8,634 nucleotides of DNA, taken from NCBI GenBank assembly GCA_025966355.1, contig JAICWZ010000061.1, forward strand, positions 1 through 8,634, given 5' to 3'. Position numbers and translations under genes: made by a program. The notes under the pieces are model-generated. The model did not search any database and had not been told where the DNA came from. It was given only the letters and a program-made list of their open reading frames with translations. Shown one piece after another: positions 1 through 6,445 of the stretch. The stretch comes from Thermomicrobiaceae bacterium (lineage in GTDB: Bacteria > Chloroflexota > Chloroflexia > Thermomicrobiales > Thermomicrobiaceae). Numbering within the stretch: the first letter of the stretch is position 1; the number at the start of each line of letters is the position of its first letter.

Positions 1-394
1 CGTACCAGCTTTCTGGTGTTAATACAACGTACGTTCGCGGAAAAGCGCGATGTCATCCCCGCCTCTGTAGTCTGTCGCTAAATACTGGACGGCACCGCTG
101 ATTTCACTCGATTTTACCTGACAACAGCATTACCGGAGAACGAACTGAGGGCTACTGAACGTTCCCGTGAAGACGTACCGTTTGCTGTCTAACGCTGTGG
201 CGTCATCGAACGAACCTCCGCCTATCTCCCCGTTAATCACATTCCGTGCCATGATCGGATCGTTCGTGTGCCACGCATCCGCCGCGTAAACTAGCGACTC
301 CGCCCGGCCCCGGTCGAGCGATGGTTCACAACTGGCGAAGAGATCGTGGCAATGGCCGGACGTGGACGACCGGAAACGTGATGAAGGAGGCCCG
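1..394. other. AT-richer non-coding left flank
   Basis: I see no convincing gene here. By hand count the first 300 bases are about 53% G+C, well below the neighbouring genes. Short open stretches exist on both strands but none has a start with a ribosome binding site or a recognisable domain. Position 1 may lie inside the tail of an upstream gene: a forward frame is open from base 1 to a TAA at 79-81, but its 26 residues match nothing I know. A perfect 10-bp palindrome, AACGTACGTT, lies at 26-35, and a short hairpin, ACCAG-CTTT-CTGGT, at 4-17. The promoter of the deacetylase-like gene is presumably in this stretch, but I could not find a good -35/-10 pair. Confidence 0.5.
384..390 (+). promoter_or_regulatory. 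Shine-Dalgarno AAGGAGG of the deacetylase gene
   Basis: AAGGAGG ends four bases before the ATG at 395. It favours that ATG over the in-frame GTG at 362, which lies 33 bases upstream and would put this site inside the coding sequence. Confidence 0.8.
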
Positions 395-1228
395 ATGGGA
401 CGCTGGAAGAACGGCGCGCAATGCGCGGTGATGCTCACCTTCGATGTCGATGCCGAAACGCTCTGGCTGGCCGGAGATTTGACGAATCTCGACAAGCCGG
501 GACTGCTCTCGATCGGCACCTACGGTGCGCGTGTCGCCGTGCCGCTGATCCTTGACCTGCTCAAAGAGAACGACCTCAAGGCAACGTTCTTCGTCCCCGG
601 CTGGACCGCCGAGACGCATGCGGACCTGATTGGGGTCATCCATGCCATGGGTCACGAAATCGGCCACCACGGTTACCTGCACGAAGAGCCGACGACGCTG
701 AGCGCCGACGAGGAAGAAGAGGTCATGCGCAAGGGGCTGGCGGCGCTGCAGGCGGTTACCGGTGGCCGGCCGGCCGGCTATCGCTCGCCCGCCTGGGAGT
801 TCTCGACGAACACCCTCCAGCTGCTCCAGAAATACCAGTTCAGCTACTCATCGAACATGATGAGCCACTTCATCCCCTGGCAGCACGCCGAGACCGGCAT
901 CATCGAGCTGCCGGTGCAATGGTTGCTCGACGATGCCCCGTTCTTCCTCTTCCGACCGAACGGTCCATCGCGACCAATCCAGCCGGCCGCCACCGCCTAT
1001 CAGGCGTGGAGCGAGGAGTTTCGCGGCATCTATCGCTTCGGCGGGCTCTTCAACCTGACGATGCATCCGCAGCTGACCGGTCGCCCCGGCCGCCTGCTCA
1101 TGCTGCAACAGCTGATCGATTACATCCGCGGATTCCCCGATGTTTGGTTCGCCACCGGTTCTGAAATCGCCGACTACTGGCGCACCAGCGGGGAAAACGA
1201 CAACCAGGGCGGCATGCTCGACGTCTAA
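395..1228 (+). CDS. Polysaccharide deacetylase family protein, HpPgdA/PuuE type
   Basis: A 277-residue hydrolase with the NodB/CE4 deacetylase fold. Visible motifs are TFDVDAE (15-21), whose Asp17 and Asp19 fit the catalytic-base and metal-ligand aspartates; HHGYLHE (91-97), giving the HxxxH metal pair His92/His96; GYRSPAWE (128-135); a WLLDDAP segment (176-182); and MHP with His224, the expected late catalytic histidine. The length and the order of motifs resemble Helicobacter pylori PgdA, and this branch also contains Pseudomonas PuuE allantoinase. There is no signal peptide, so a cytosolic small-amide substrate (allantoin-like, N-acyl or N-carbamoyl) is more plausible than cell-wall peptidoglycan; that is inference. 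The ATG at 395 is chosen for its AAGGAGG. The 3' end overlaps that of the convergent regulator gene by 4 bases. The fold is secure; the substrate is not known. Confidence 0.9.
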   Translation: MGRWKNGAQCAVMLTFDVDAETLWLAGDLTNLDKPGLLSIGTYGARVAVPLILDLLKENDLKATFFVPGWTAETHADLIGVIHAMGHEIGHHGYLHEEPTTLSADEEEEVMRKGLAALQAVTGGRPAGYRSPAWEFSTNTLQLLQKYQFSYSSNMMSHFIPWQHAETGIIELPVQWLLDDAPFFLFRPNGPSRPIQPAATAYQAWSEEFRGIYRFGGLFNLTMHPQLTGRPGRLLMLQQLIDYIRGFPDVWFATGSEIADYWRTSGENDNQGGMLDV

Positions 1229-2343
1229 CGTCGCGCCATCATGCGCTGCTCCAGCCAATCGGCGATGAGATTCGAATCCTTGTTTTCGGCGGGGATGCGC
1301 TCCCAGATTTCGTCGAAGTACTCACGGAAACGCCAGGCAACGTCGGCGCGTGAATAGCGAAACGCTACGCCGCGCGATTGGTCTGTGAAGAGTCCGGTGT
1401 GCGCCGGGGCGTAGACGAGCGCCTGGCGGTTCGCCTTCACCAACAGGTTGAAGGGGAGCGAGTCGTCGAGGAACCCGATGCGGTAGTTTGGAGTCGTCCG
1501 CAGCGCCTGCACCAGCGCGGCGACATGCTGCTCGATCAATGCGCTGTCGATAATCACGCCATCCGCCCACCGGCCGGTATCGATATAGGAGCAGATCGCG
1601 GCCAGCGAGTAAATTGTCCGCGATTCATGGTGCTCCACGCTCTGGGTGACGGCCGAACCGATCGCCTTGGCCCGCAGCCGAATGACGTCGGCGCTACGTG
1701 GCTCCCGTTGAAGGCTGTCGCGAAAGATTGCAAGCGGGTCGATCTGGCCGCCGTTCATCGTCGTTACGGTCAAGAATCGATCGCTTATCACACAACGCCC
1801 ACCAGGCAGCTCTTCCATCTGCGCAATAAGACGCCAGAGATCGTCGGCATCGACGCCGAATTCGGCCACGCCCGCCAGAATGTAATCGAGCGAAGCCGCC
1901 ACGCCGTGATCGAGAATCTGATGCACGACGTCATTTTCTCGGAATGGACGGCCGTCGCGCTCAAGGACCAGCCAGCGCAAGCCGTCGACCAGCGCCCCTT
2001 GCGCCTCGACACTCAGCTTCACCAGTGCGGCCACGGCCTCGGCCGGCATGTCGACCCGTCGCAACGCCGTACGCAGGCTTCGTTCGATCTGAATCGATAT
2101 CTCCTGATACGAGGTGAAATAATACGGGTCGAGATCCAGCACCTCCGCCAGGCGCAGCAGCAGCGGGAAGGAGACCTCGCAGCGGCCCTTCTCGATGCGT
2201 GCGATCTGGTCGCGCCTCACCCCACACCACTCGGCGATCTCTTCCAGGCTGCGTCCTTCGCGCAAACGCGCCGCTCTGAGTGCCGGCCCAATTCGCTGAT
2301 CCACCATTTTGGCGGGCTTCGCGCGCGAACCCTTCCGCTCCAT
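1225..2343 (-). CDS. XRE-family transcriptional regulator with paralogue-shared C-terminal domain (copy A)
   Basis: A 372-residue soluble regulator. An HTH_XRE domain spans about residues 16-73 and includes an IEKG signature at 50-53, so it should bind an inverted-repeat operator as a dimer. The other roughly 300 residues are not a cupin, a peptidase or any sensor domain I recognise. They are shared with the neighbouring regulator: MEELPGGRCVISDR (176-189), SRTI (241-244), an ALRTTPNYRIG segment (280-290) and a C-terminal block rich in Trp (336-364). Two starts compete. The GTG at 2385 lies inside the intergenic hairpin. The ATG at 2343 has GGAGG five bases upstream and places HTH and MEEL motifs at the same residue numbers as in copy B, so I chose it. 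The spacing of 60 bases after copy B, on the same strand, suggests co-transcription. A ligand-responsive regulator is inferred; the ligand is unknown. Confidence 0.85.
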   Translation of the reverse strand: MERKGSRAKPAKMVDQRIGPALRAARLREGRSLEEIAEWCGVRRDQIARIEKGRCEVSFPLLLRLAEVLDLDPYYFTSYQEISIQIERSLRTALRRVDMPAEAVAALVKLSVEAQGALVDGLRWLVLERDGRPFRENDVVHQILDHGVAASLDYILAGVAEFGVDADDLWRLIAQMEELPGGRCVISDRFLTVTTMNGGQIDPLAIFRDSLQREPRSADVIRLRAKAIGSAVTQSVEHHESRTIYSLAAICSYIDTGRWADGVIIDSALIEQHVAALVQALRTTPNYRIGFLDDSLPFNLLVKANRQALVYAPAHTGLFTDQSRGVAFRYSRADVAWRFREYFDEIWERIPAENKDSNLIADWLEQRMMARR

Positions 2344-2346
2344 CAT

Positions 2347-2353
2347 CCCCTCC
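2347..2353 (-). promoter_or_regulatory. Shine-Dalgarno GGAGGGG deciding the start of regulator A
   Basis: Read on the minus strand this is GGAGGGG followed directly by two ATG codons (2346-2344 and 2343-2341). The spacing from GGAGG is two bases to the first ATG and five to the second, so the second is preferred. It excludes the longer GTG reading from 2385. Confidence 0.65.
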
Positions 2354-2369
2354 ACCAGCTTCGATCCCC

Positions 2370-2394
2370 CTGCCCGGCGCAACACGCCGGACAG
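2370..2394 (-). other. Hairpin between the two regulator genes
   Basis: The minus-strand transcript can form a 10-bp stem: the arms CTGTCCGGCG and CGCCGGGCAG pair with one U-G wobble around the loop TGTTG. It begins 10 bases after the stop codon of regulator B and lies before the ribosome binding site of regulator A. No T-run follows (GGGGGATCG comes next), so it does not look like a complete intrinsic terminator. It could be an RNA processing or stability element, or a partial terminator that lowers expression of A relative to B. The structure is seen in the sequence; its role is inference. Confidence 0.5.
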
Positions 2395-2403
2395 CCTGCT
2401 CGC

Positions 2404-3525
2404 TTACGAATCGGCTCCGTTCTCCCTCAGTTGTTCTTCCAACCACCGGGCGACGTCTTCGTTCGTACGCCATTCGTCTGGAATCTGATCCCAGCTCGCA
2501 TCGAAGTGCGCCAGAAACTGCCGCGCCACGGCCGGACGCTCAAAAGGCAGCATCATCTTGTTTTCTTTGGGATTCGGTCCAAGCACGTAGCCCGACAACG
2601 ACGCGATCACCAACTGCTCGCCCTTGGCGCGATAGGTGATCGGGAAGTGCCGCTCGCTCACGCCGATCATGAAGTTTGGGTACGTGCGCAGGAGTGTGAT
2701 CACGGCGCGAATATGAGCCGCGACGACGTCGAGCGGAAGCACGATATTCGGCCCGCGCTGCCCGGTCTGGATATAGCGCTCAAACTGATCCCGCGGAATG
2801 ATCGTACGCGACCGGTATAGCCGCAACGTGGCGACGACCGCCGAGCGGCGCGCCGCCGACCACCATTTGAGCAACATCGGATTCGAAGGATCGATCCCGT
2901 AGCTGGCGCGAAAGAGCGACAGCTCATCGATCGGCACCGCCGCCGGACTGAGCGGGAGGCGATCGGAGAAGACGATGCGCTCGCCGGCAAGCTCCTCCAT
3001 GCGGACCGAGCTGCGCAGGAAATCGATCGGCTCCAGGCCATGATGCATGATGCCGTCGAGCAACGTCCCGACCGAGGCGTCGAGACCGTTACGTTCGATC
3101 TCGTTCGCGACATCCTCCAGCGTCTTCAGAATGCCGGCGCGAACCGGCAGTTGCGTCCGCAGATGCTCGACAACCTGCGCCATCACGCGCGGTTCGAGCG
3201 CCAGAAATTCATGCCAGTTTTCTCGTGGGATCGACAGATGCTTGAGCAGTTCGCGCAACTGCTCGCGCCGGCGTGCCGTCTCTTCCGCCGCATGACAGAG
3301 TGTCACGCGATCGATGCCGAGCGCTGTGGCGATCTGTTGGAGCACATCGGGGTTGGGACGCGCGTCACCATGCTCGACCTGGCTCAACTGCCGGCTGCTC
3401 ATGCCTGCGTTCTGTGCCAGCACCGTCTGACTTAGTTGACGCTGCATGCGCAACTCGCGCACCGTCTTGCCCAGGGAAATTCGATACTCGTCATCCGACA
3501 AACGCGCTGCCGCCGAAGGCACCAT
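2404..3525 (-). CDS. XRE-family transcriptional regulator with paralogue-shared C-terminal domain (copy B)
   Basis: A 373-residue regulator. The HTH_XRE domain (about 18-72) has the classic pattern LSQTVLAQNAGMSSRQLSQVEHG, with VEHG at 50-53. A charged linker (80-95) leads into a long C-terminal region collinear with copy A: MEELAGERIVFSDR (176-189), SRTI (239-242), LLRTYPNFMIG (278-288) and DASWDQIP...WLEEQL (342-366). These matches and the nearly equal lengths show a tandem duplication that has since diverged widely. The frame stays open to a start at 3834, but that extension is Arg/Pro/Cys-rich and precedes the domain, so the ATG at 3525 is used. No strong Shine-Dalgarno is present, only GAGTGG, and it lies within an inverted repeat, which would suit autoregulation. 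The gene is divergent from the M28-SDR operon, the usual layout for a local regulator. Confidence 0.85.
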   Translation of the reverse strand: MVPSAAARLSDDEYRISLGKTVRELRMQRQLSQTVLAQNAGMSSRQLSQVEHGDARPNPDVLQQIATALGIDRVTLCHAAEETARRREQLRELLKHLSIPRENWHEFLALEPRVMAQVVEHLRTQLPVRAGILKTLEDVANEIERNGLDASVGTLLDGIMHHGLEPIDFLRSSVRMEELAGERIVFSDRLPLSPAAVPIDELSLFRASYGIDPSNPMLLKWWSAARRSAVVATLRLYRSRTIIPRDQFERYIQTGQRGPNIVLPLDVVAAHIRAVITLLRTYPNFMIGVSERHFPITYRAKGEQLVIASLSGYVLGPNPKENKMMLPFERPAVARQFLAHFDASWDQIPDEWRTNEDVARWLEEQLRENGADS

Positions 3526-3526
3526 T

Positions 3527-3542
3527 GATGTCCACTCACATC
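3527..3542. promoter_or_regulatory. Candidate operator 1, inverted repeat GATGT-N6-ACATC
   Basis: A perfect 5-bp inverted repeat with a 6-base spacer, placed one base upstream of the regulator B start codon and spanning its only Shine-Dalgarno-like sequence. The right arm extends to TCACATCG, an 8-mer shared with the second site. Binding here would be expected to repress regulator B. The repeat is seen in the sequence; its use as an operator is inferred. Confidence 0.4.
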
Positions 3543-3618
3543 GTGCGCAAGGAGAAGAACCAGACCAGGCCAAAGGTACCACGAAATGCTCTGCCGTGCG
3601 CAAGTCGATAGCATTGCC

Positions 3619-3624
3619 ATCATA
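3619..3624 (-). promoter_or_regulatory. Possible -10 box TATGAT for regulator B
   Basis: On the minus strand this reads TATGAT, five of six matches to TATAAT, about 95 bases upstream of the start codon. No convincing -35 box is found 16-18 bases further upstream, so the call is weak. Confidence 0.2.
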
Positions 3625-3747
3625 ATTCGCGCAATGCCGCGCTTCTACGAGCTTAATCCGCGTACGCGTGCCAACCAGGAACAAATCGTCCTGATCGGGA
3701 GACACGAAAGTCATAAGCGGTCGGGCCGCGACATTTCCCGCTGCCGC

Positions 3748-3753
3748 TTGACA
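3748..3753 (+). promoter_or_regulatory. Possible -35 box TTGACA for the M28-SDR operon
   Basis: A perfect consensus -35 hexamer 121 bases upstream of the GTG start. The matching -10 position, about 3771-3776, reads TTTCTG, a poor match. If the promoter is used, candidate operator 2 would lie at about +1. Confidence 0.25.
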
Positions 3754-3781
3754 CCGCCCGCGCGCCATGGTTTCTGAGGAG

Positions 3782-3798
3782 CGATGTACGTCACATCG
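3782..3798. promoter_or_regulatory. Candidate operator 2, inverted repeat CGATGT-N5-ACATCG
   Basis: A perfect 6-bp inverted repeat with a 5-base spacer, 76 bases upstream of the M28 start codon. It uses the same GATGT/ACATC half-site as the repeat at the regulator B start and shares the 8-mer TCACATCG with it. Two such sites flanking one divergent region fit a regulator acting on both its own gene and the operon. Confidence 0.4.
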
Positions 3799-3800
3799 AC

Positions 3801-3830
3801 GAACCGGCGGGGACCGGCGGAGCCAGGCGG
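3801..3830 (+). repeat. Three-copy 10-base repeat upstream of the M28 gene
   Basis: Three consecutive 10-base units read GAACCGGCGG, GGACCGGCGG and AGCCAGGCGG. The first two differ at one base; the third is degenerate but keeps GGCGG in register. The period is about one helical turn, so the copies would face the same side of the DNA. The array lies in the probable 5' leader of the operon. It could be a protein binding array or simple GC-rich slippage. Confidence 0.45.
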
Positions 3831-3862
3831 ACAAGCGCTCCAGTCGTCGATGAGAACGATAT

Positions 3863-3869
3863 GGGAGGT
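3863..3869 (+). promoter_or_regulatory. Shine-Dalgarno GGGAGGT of the M28 gene
   Basis: GGGAGGT ends five bases before the GTG at 3875, which supports that GTG as the start; no ATG lies in frame close by. Confidence 0.75.
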
Positions 3870-3874
3870 ATCAG

Positions 3875-5665
3875 GTGACATCAGAACAAACCGCCAACCT
3901 TGAATCCCAGCTCATCGACGCGGTTTCCGCCGATGAGTTGATGGACTCGACCCGCGCGATCGCCCAGTGGGTTCGACTCTCCGGCACCGAGGACGAAGCC
4001 AAAGCGTTCGATTGGCTCGAAACGAAGCTGAACGGCTTTGGACTCGACACGCATCGCTATTCACATGCGGCGCTCGTCTCCTGGCCGGAATCGGCCTCGC
4101 TCGAACTGCTGCCTGACGGTGGGGTCGAGGCGATTCCCTGCGCCACGCACGCCTTTGCGACCTCGACGCCAACGGATGGACTTGAAGGCGAACTCGTCGC
4201 AGTCGGAACCGCGACCGCCGAGAATCTGGCCAAGGCCAACGTGCGCGGCAAGATCGCGCTGATCGACGGCATCATCGCGCCGAATACGAACCTGCTCGTC
4301 GAAGAAGCGGGCGCGGCTGCCGCAATCTGGATCGCCGGTGGACGGCTGCACGAGCGCGGCCTCGACCCGATCTGGGGCACGCCGACACCCGAGACGGCGC
4401 ATCTCCTGCCGAAGACGCCCTCTGTCTCGGTCAAGGCGGGCGAGGGCGAGCAGATCAAAGCGGCGCTCGCCAAGGGGCCGCTGCGGGTGCGGCTGCACAC
4501 GGTTGTCTATCAGGATTGGCGCACACTGCCGCTGCTCACCGCTGACCTGAAGCCATCGGGAAGCACACCCGAAGCCGATCTCTTCGTCATGTTCAGCGGC
4601 CACGTCGACTCGTGGTACTACGGCGCCATGGATAACGGCACCGCCAACGCGACGATGATCGAGGTGGCGCGCATCATGGCACAGCATCGCGACACGATGC
4701 GCCGCGGCATCCGCTTCTGCTTCTGGTCGGGTCATTCGCACGCGCGTTACGCCGGTTCCGCCTGGTACGCCGACAACTTCTGGCACGACCTCTACGATCA
4801 CTGCGTGGCGCACGTCAACGTCGATTCGGTCGGTGGCAACGGTGCAACCATCCTGTCACAGGGCAACAGCATGTCGGAGGTGCGCGAGTTCGTCAGCGAC
4901 GTGATCGAGCAGATCGCCGGACAGGAATTGGCGGCGCGCCGCTTCGGCCGGGCGGGCGATCAGTCGTTCTGGGGGCCGGGCATCCCGGCGATGCTGATGT
5001 CGCTCTCGGAGCAACCGGCCGAGAACGCCGATCCGCTTCTGCTGGCGCTGCACCATCAGATCAGCGGCGGCGCCGGAGTCGGTGGCGGACTCGGCTCCTG
5101 GTGGCACACGCCGGAGGATACCGTCGACAAGATCGACCCCGACTTCCTCAAGCGCGACGCCACGATCTATGTGCTCATCCTGAACCGGCTCACCTCGATG
5201 CCGGTGCTCCCCTTCAACTACGGTGCGGTCATCGACGACCTCAGCGCCGTCACGCGCTCGATTCAGGAGAAGGCGGGCGAGCATCTCGATCTCAGTCCGG
5301 TGACCGATCAGATCGCGGCGCTGCGCTCGGCCGTCGATGCGCTCGACAAAGAACTCGGCGCGCTCCGCACGAGCGGCGACAGCGACGGGCAGACCGCCGC
5401 CAATCGCGGCCTGATGCGGCTCGGTCGCAATCTGATCCCGGTTGACTACACCAACACCGGCCAGTTCGACCACGATCTCGCCGTGCCGACGAAGCCGATC
5501 CCGGCGCTGCAAGGCGCCGCTGACCTCGCCTCGCTCGATCCAAAGAGTCCCGAGTATCAGTATCGTCGCACGCGGCTCATCCGGGAACGGAACCGCGTTG
5601 TCTTCGGTCTAAAAGAGGCGACCCGCGCCGCCAACGAGACGCTGGCGGCCTTGCGCCATGCGTAA
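3875..5665 (+). CDS. M28-fold metallohydrolase with PA-like insert and altered Glu-Glu site
   Basis: A 596-residue protein of the M28 aminopeptidase/carboxypeptidase fold. The N-terminal part (about 15-70) begins the catalytic domain; residues about 100-210 look like a PA (protease-associated) insert; catalytic motifs resume at about 235. Expected di-metal ligands are present: GHVDS (His243), MDNGTAN (Asp253), NVDS (Asp317) and WHTPEDT (His411). The family's WxGEExG motif, which provides the general base and one zinc ligand, is instead WSGHSHARYAGS (284-295), so both glutamates are missing and His287 or His289 could bind metal. A helical C-terminal extension (about 450-595) follows. No signal peptide is visible, so it is probably cytosolic. 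It leads an operon with the SDR gene 24 bases downstream. It may be a peptidase, an amidase of a small substrate, or a non-peptidase homologue. Confidence 0.85.
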   Translation: MTSEQTANLESQLIDAVSADELMDSTRAIAQWVRLSGTEDEAKAFDWLETKLNGFGLDTHRYSHAALVSWPESASLELLPDGGVEAIPCATHAFATSTPTDGLEGELVAVGTATAENLAKANVRGKIALIDGIIAPNTNLLVEEAGAAAAIWIAGGRLHERGLDPIWGTPTPETAHLLPKTPSVSVKAGEGEQIKAALAKGPLRVRLHTVVYQDWRTLPLLTADLKPSGSTPEADLFVMFSGHVDSWYYGAMDNGTANATMIEVARIMAQHRDTMRRGIRFCFWSGHSHARYAGSAWYADNFWHDLYDHCVAHVNVDSVGGNGATILSQGNSMSEVREFVSDVIEQIAGQELAARRFGRAGDQSFWGPGIPAMLMSLSEQPAENADPLLLALHHQISGGAGVGGGLGSWWHTPEDTVDKIDPDFLKRDATIYVLILNRLTSMPVLPFNYGAVIDDLSAVTRSIQEKAGEHLDLSPVTDQIAALRSAVDALDKELGALRTSGDSDGQTAANRGLMRLGRNLIPVDYTNTGQFDHDLAVPTKPIPALQGAADLASLDPKSPEYQYRRTRLIRERNRVVFGLKEATRAANETLAALRHA

Positions 5666-5689
5666 CGCGTCAGGGGAAGGGGAAGCGCG

Positions 5690-6445
5690 ATGTCGGTTGA
5701 ACTGACCGGACGTATCGCGATCGTGACCGGCGCGGCGCAGGGGATTGGCGCCGCGACCGCACGCAAGCTAGCCGAACGCGGTGCGCACGTCATCGGCGTC
5801 GATGTGCAGGCCGATGCGTTGACGCAGGTCGCCGTCGAGATCGGCGGCAAGGCGATGGTGCACGACATCACCGACGCCGCCGGTGACCAGCAACTCGTCG
5901 ACGATGTCATCCAGGAGTTCGGAAAAGTCGATATTCTGGCCAATGTGGCGGGCGGCGTGCTCGATGCTGCGCGTGGCATCGAAGACCTGACGCTCGAAGA
6001 CTGGCACAAGGTCATCGCCCTCAACATGCACGCCCCGCTCTACCTGGCGAAAGCGGTCGCGCCCGGCATGAAGGCGCAACGGAGCGGGCGGATCATCGCC
6101 GTCGGCTCCGGCGCCGGGCGCAGCCACAGCCGCACCGGCGTGATCCCATATGCGGCCGGAAAGGCGGGGCTCATGGGCATCATCCGGCAGCTGGCGGTCG
6201 AACTGGCGCCGTATGGCATCACCTGTAACGTCGTCTCGCCCGGACTGATCCTCAGCGAACGCGGACGCATCGACTGGGAGAGCAAGTCACCCGAACGCCA
6301 GGCGCGCGAGATGGAGACGGTCGCGATCGGCCGCACCGGCGAGCCGCGCGAAATCGCCGACGTCATCGCCTTCATCGCCTCGGATGAAGCGAGCTACATC
6401 GTCGGCCAGACGATCATGGTCGATGGCGGGCACTGGATGTTTTAG
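5690..6445 (+). CDS. SDR family NAD(P)-dependent oxidoreductase
   Basis: A 251-residue classical short-chain dehydrogenase/reductase of the FabG/BDH type. The cofactor motif TGAAQGIG is at 13-20; Asp38 at the end of the second strand favours NAD(H). NVAG is at 85-88. The catalytic tetrad is complete: Asn112, Ser140, Tyr154, Lys158 in YAAGK. SPG (183-185) and the C-terminal VDGG (244-247) are typical. The ATG at 5690 follows a purine-rich tract, GGGGAAGGGGAAG, and lies 24 bases after the M28 stop, so the two genes are almost certainly co-transcribed. It may oxidise an alcohol or reduce a carbonyl made from the M28 product; the substrate cannot be read from sequence. Its last 32 bases overlap, in antisense, the end of the transporter gene, leaving no room for a terminator between them. 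Confidence 0.93.
   Translation: MSVELTGRIAIVTGAAQGIGAATARKLAERGAHVIGVDVQADALTQVAVEIGGKAMVHDITDAAGDQQLVDDVIQEFGKVDILANVAGGVLDAARGIEDLTLEDWHKVIALNMHAPLYLAKAVAPGMKAQRSGRIIAVGSGAGRSHSRTGVIPYAAGKAGLMGIIRQLAVELAPYGITCNVVSPGLILSERGRIDWESKSPERQAREMETVAIGRTGEPREIADVIAFIASDEASYIVGQTIMVDGGHWMF

Larger units (their letters stand above)
3526..3874. promoter_or_regulatory. Divergent control region between regulator B and the M28-SDR operon
   Basis: About 350 bases with no gene. It must hold the promoters of both divergent transcription units. It contains two inverted repeats with the half-site GATGT (3527-3542 and 3783-3797), a TTGACA hexamer on the plus strand (3748-3753), a TATGAT hexamer on the minus strand (3619-3624), and three copies of a 10-base repeat ending in GGCGG (3801-3830). 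These are entered separately. Confidence 0.7.

Noticed and set aside
284..295. TAAACT as a -10 box for the deacetylase gene
   Set aside because: Only four of six matches and no -35 at a suitable distance; about 100 bases from the start codon.
22..519. Possible broken minus-strand gene in the left flank
   Set aside because: The frame has an in-frame stop at 130-132, overlaps the start of the deacetylase gene, and its residues match no family I know. Noted only as a weak hint of a remnant.
2370..2394. Intrinsic terminator after regulator B
   Set aside because: The stem is good but no T-run follows on the minus strand, so it is listed only as a hairpin.
1378..2820. Long plus-strand open frame of about 480 codons opposite both regulators
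   Set aside because: It is antisense to two clear XRE genes, spans their junction, is rich in Arg/His/Gln and has no domain or ribosome binding site. It is a by-product of GC-rich codon use.
3526..3834. N-terminal extension of regulator B up to 3834
   Set aside because: About 103 extra residues rich in Arg, Pro and Cys precede a complete HTH domain, would cover the divergent promoter region, and have no counterpart in regulator A.
4061..4813. Minus-strand open frame opposite the M28 gene
   Set aside because: Arg-rich, no motif, and fully covered by the M28 coding sequence, which has recognisable catalytic residues.
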